A stretch of DNA of 44,226 nt from Planctomycetota bacterium (lineage in GTDB: Bacteria; Planctomycetota; Planctomycetia; Pirellulales; Lacipirellulaceae), in NCBI GenBank assembly GCA_013286045.1, contig JABDGM010000031.1:1-44226 (forward strand), written 5' to 3'. Below, one piece after another: positions 41,766 through 44,226 of this stretch. Under the pieces are notes generated by a model. That model saw only the letters and a program-made list of their open reading frames with translations, did not search any database and had not been told where the DNA came from. A program made the translations under genes and the position numbers. The stretch's first letter is position 1, and each line of letters starts with the position of its first letter.

Positions 41766-43250
41766 TTAGGCGATGATTTCTTGAATGACGCGGCCATGTT
41801 CCATTTCGAGCCGCTTGCGACCCGGCACTTCCAGCCGTCGCGAATCGAGGCCGAGCTGATGGAGCACGGTGGCGTGAATGTCCGTCACGTAGTGCCGATT
41901 TTCTACGGCGGAGAATCCCAGCTCATCGGTCGCGCCATGCGCCACGCCCCCTTTGATGCCGCCGCCCGCCATCCACACCGAGAAGCCGAACGGATGGTGA
42001 TCGCGGCCGTCCGATTTTTCAGAGCCAGGCGAGCGGCCGAACTCGGTCGCCCACACGACGAGCGTTTCATCGAGCATACCGCGCTGCTTGAGATCGCGGA
42101 TCAAGCCGGCAATCGGCTTGTCGACCTGCTCGCAATTGATCGCGTGATTACCGCGCAGATTCGCGTGGGCATCCCAGTGCCCCGCGTCGCCCGACCCACC
42201 GTGATAGATTTGCACGAATCTTACGCCGCGCTCAACCAACCGCCGGGCTCCCAGGCAATGCTTGGCGAATGGCGTCGTCGACTCTTTGTCGAACCCATAG
42301 AGTTTGTGCGTGGCCGCCGTCTCTTGTTGAAACTCGAACACCTCCGGAATGGCACGTTGCATGCGGAAAGCCAGCTCGTACGATTTGATGCGAGCGAGCG
42401 CTCTTGCATCGTCCGGATACTCGGCGAGCGCCAGTCGATCGAGCCGCTCGAGCATTTCGAATTCCGCCGCTTGCTCCTCGCGATACACGCCTGCCGTGGG
42501 TCGCCCGTAAGAAAGCGGATTCGCTGGATCCGCGACCAGCGGTACGCCATCGTGCTCGGGGCCGAGATAATTCGCGTGGTGCACTTCTTGCCCGCCGCAG
42601 CAGTCGGCCACTGGGCTGCCCATCACCACGAACTGCGGCAGGTTTTCATTCAGCGTGCCCAAACCATAGTGAACCCATGACCCGATCGTCGGAAAGAAAC
42701 CATCCAACTTGTTGCGGCCCGTGTGGAATTGAAGCTGAGCGCCGTGATCGATGTCGTTCGTCCACATTGACCGGATTACGGCGAGATCATCGACGCACTC
42801 TCCCACGTGCGGCCACCAATCGCTGATTTCGATGCCGCTCTCGCCGCGTTTGCGATAGCCGACTTGCAGCGGGAACAGCTGCGATAATATCTTGCGCTGA
42901 TCCGGAACCGCGGTGCGAACGTTCGCGTCCAAAAACTTCTTATCCAGCACTGATTTAAACGGCGTCTCGCCGATCGATTTGCCGGCGTACTTGTTGAGCG
43001 CCGGCTTCGGGTCGAAACTCTCCAAATGACTGACGCCGCCAATCATGAACAGCCAAATGACGCTCTTTGCCTTTGGAGCGAAGTGCGGCAGCCCGTTCGG
43101 CGGAGCCCAGCCTGCCGTGCCGCTTGCAAACCCATCGCGATGGAGCATTGCGCCGAGCGCCAACCCGGTGAATCCCATGCCCACGTCTGCCAGAAACGTT
43201 CGGCGTGGCACCCGCCCGCATGCGTTCGATCGATACTTGTGCATTGACAT
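41766..43250 (-). CDS. DUF1501 protein with Tat signal
   Basis: 494 residues. The N-terminus has a twin-arginine signal ([20 protein letters not shown]). The body has the DUF1501 landmarks: [29 protein letters not shown], a long central region with [40 protein letters not shown] and [20 protein letters not shown] followed by [14 protein letters not shown]. This alkaline-phosphatase-superfamily-like group is abundant in planctomycetes, usually paired with DUF1553 proteins. It is presumed to act outside the cytoplasm on an unknown substrate. It starts 11 bp after the DUF1553 gene, so the two form an operon. Confidence 0.92.
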   Translation of the reverse strand: MSMHKYRSNACGRVPRRTFLADVGMGFTGLALGAMLHRDGFASGTAGWAPPNGLPHFAPKAKSVIWLFMIGGVSHLESFDPKPALNKYAGKSIGETPFKSVLDKKFLDANVRTAVPDQRKILSQLFPLQVGYRKRGESGIEISDWWPHVGECVDDLAVIRSMWTNDIDHGAQLQFHTGRNKLDGFFPTIGSWVHYGLGTLNENLPQFVVMGSPVADCCGGQEVHHANYLGPEHDGVPLVADPANPLSYGRPTAGVYREEQAAEFEMLERLDRLALAEYPDDARALARIKSYELAFRMQRAIPEVFEFQQETAATHKLYGFDKESTTPFAKHCLGARRLVERGVRFVQIYHGGSGDAGHWDAHANLRGNHAINCEQVDKPIAGLIRDLKQRGMLDETLVVWATEFGRSPGSEKSDGRDHHPFGFSVWMAGGGIKGGVAHGATDELGFSAVENRHYVTDIHATVLHQLGLDSRRLEVPGRKRLEMEHGRVIQEIIA

Positions 43251-43261
43251 GCGCGGCGATC

Positions 43262-44226
43262 CTAACGGACAGTGATGAAATCATTGTGATTGTATAAGAC
43301 GAGCGTGAGATTCTCGCGCGCCCGTTGAATCGGATCTGTCGTCGGCGCCACGGTCGCCTTCGCGCCACTCTCGAGCGACGTTAGCGCAGTGCTATCGTGA
43401 AGCAATTTCGCCTGTGAATACAAAAACTTTTCGCACTCGTCGCTTTCAACGACGGTTGGCTCGCGGCCCAGAATCTGTTCGTAGGCGAGCCGTACGAAGC
43501 GACCATTGGCACTTTCGCTTGCCCCCTCTCCCGCGCTGAGCTTCTTGGCGAGCAACCGCGATTGATTGAGGCACACATCGCTATTCGCCATCGCCAAGGC
43601 TTGCTGCGGCACGACGCTTTCGTTGCGGCGATAACATTCGTTCACGCTCGCGTTGTCGAACACTTGCAACAGCTTGTTCATCTTTTCATCAGCGTGTTGA
43701 AAATAAATGCTGCGCCGCGAAGTCTCATTGGCCAGGGCGTAAGCGATATCTGGCCCACCCCGCTTGAGATCGAGCGTGCCGGCTGTAAAGAATACGCTGT
43801 CACGGACGGCCTCCGCTTCAAGCCGCCGTGAATTCATCCGCCACAGGTACTGGTTGTCGCGATCCGCCGCGAGGTCCACGGGCGTCGCTTCGACGGAACT
43901 CGACGACATGCAATACGCATTGGAGGTCACCAGCAGCCGATGAATGTGCTTCATCTGCCAGCCATGATCCATGAGCTCAACGGCCAGCCAATCGAGCAGC
44001 GGCTCATTGCGTGGCGGCGGCGATCTCAAACCGAAGTCGAACATATTATCGACGAGCGGCGCTCCGAAATGCCGCAACCAAATGTGGTTGATGGCCACCC
44101 GCGCCGTTAGCGGGTTGTTACGATCGACCAACCATTTCGCAAATGCTAATCGCCGGCCGGTGCTTTGGTGCGGAATCTCCGTGCCCAACGGTTGATACGC
44201 TTCGCTCGGCGCCGCCGATGCGGAGT
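43262..44226 (-). CDS. DUF1553 (PSD1-associated) protein, N-terminal part outside window
   Basis: The frame is open to the right window edge (about 321 residues visible), so the gene is truncated by the window. The segment contains [60 protein letters not shown] and [12 protein letters not shown], followed by the [20 protein letters not shown] and [20 protein letters not shown] regions, all typical of DUF1553. In full-length relatives a cytochrome-like PSD1 domain and DUF1549 precede it. It is the upstream partner of the DUF1501 gene; their function is unknown. Confidence 0.92.
   Translation of the reverse strand, partial: SASAAPSEAYQPLGTEIPHQSTGRRLAFAKWLVDRNNPLTARVAINHIWLRHFGAPLVDNMFDFGLRSPPPRNEPLLDWLAVELMDHGWQMKHIHRLLVTSNAYCMSSSSVEATPVDLAADRDNQYLWRMNSRRLEAEAVRDSVFFTAGTLDLKRGGPDIAYALANETSRRSIYFQHADEKMNKLLQVFDNASVNECYRRNESVVPQQALAMANSDVCLNQSRLLAKKLSAGEGASESANGRFVRLAYEQILGREPTVVESDECEKFLYSQAKLLHDSTALTSLESGAKATVAPTTDPIQRARENLTLVLYNHNDFITVR

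Overview
The window looks like a chromosomal segment of a planctomycete, probably a Pirellulales-type organism. The family content is characteristic: a sulfatase, PEP-CTERM proteins, a prepilin-type DUF1559 protein, an ECF sigma factor coupled to a FecR/LamG protein, a DUF1501/DUF1553 pair, a secretin N-domain protein, and SHD1 and zinc-ribbon membrane proteins. No 16S rRNA or other taxonomic marker is present, so this placement is an inference from gene families.

Layout. Positions 1-4974 are a minus-strand block of exported or surface proteins: a partial sulfatase, two PEP-CTERM proteins and a DUF1559 pseudopilin. Positions 5225-7524 hold the sigma/FecR module. A large fused membrane/spermidine-synthase-like protein covers 7663-10824. 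tRNA-Asp(GTC) lies at 11442-11515. A tiny membrane protein, a GGDEF protein, an L7/L12-like small protein, a lipoprotein, Mn-type superoxide dismutase and an HD/PAS/GGDEF signalling protein follow. A membrane protein and gltX lead up to 21475.

From 21633 a host gene for a von Willebrand A (VWA) protein is split by a 12,623-bp insertion (about 22725-35356). The two halves join in frame. The 9-bp sequence CCAATGTTC is present at both junctions, and the element ends carry a 25-nt imperfect inverted repeat (21 of 25 matching). When the ends are joined this makes a near-palindromic attP centred on a CC dinucleotide, as expected for a large serine integrase. The integrase gene sits at the left end and its stop codon lies inside the end repeat.

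The element carries three serine recombinases, a complete terminase large subunit with a small upstream partner, a likely DNA-binding regulator with a strong promoter and two palindromic operator-like sites, and several small hypothetical proteins. It also has a 625-bp gene-free region with a multibranched RNA-like fold. Cargo consists of a secreted protein and a three-gene operon of zinc-ribbon/TM2, zinc-ribbon/DUF6232-like and SHD1 membrane proteins. No portal, capsid, tail or lysis gene was recognised, so it resembles a phage satellite or remnant rather than a complete prophage. At the right end, the mRNA of the third recombinase could form a 15-bp hairpin whose loop is complementary to its own ribosome-binding site over 10 nt.

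After the element the chromosome resumes with the 3' half of the VWA gene, a cation diffusion facilitator, a coiled-coil membrane protein, the secretin N-domain protein, an NAD-type isocitrate/isopropylmalate dehydrogenase family enzyme, and the DUF1501/DUF1553 pair that runs off the window end.
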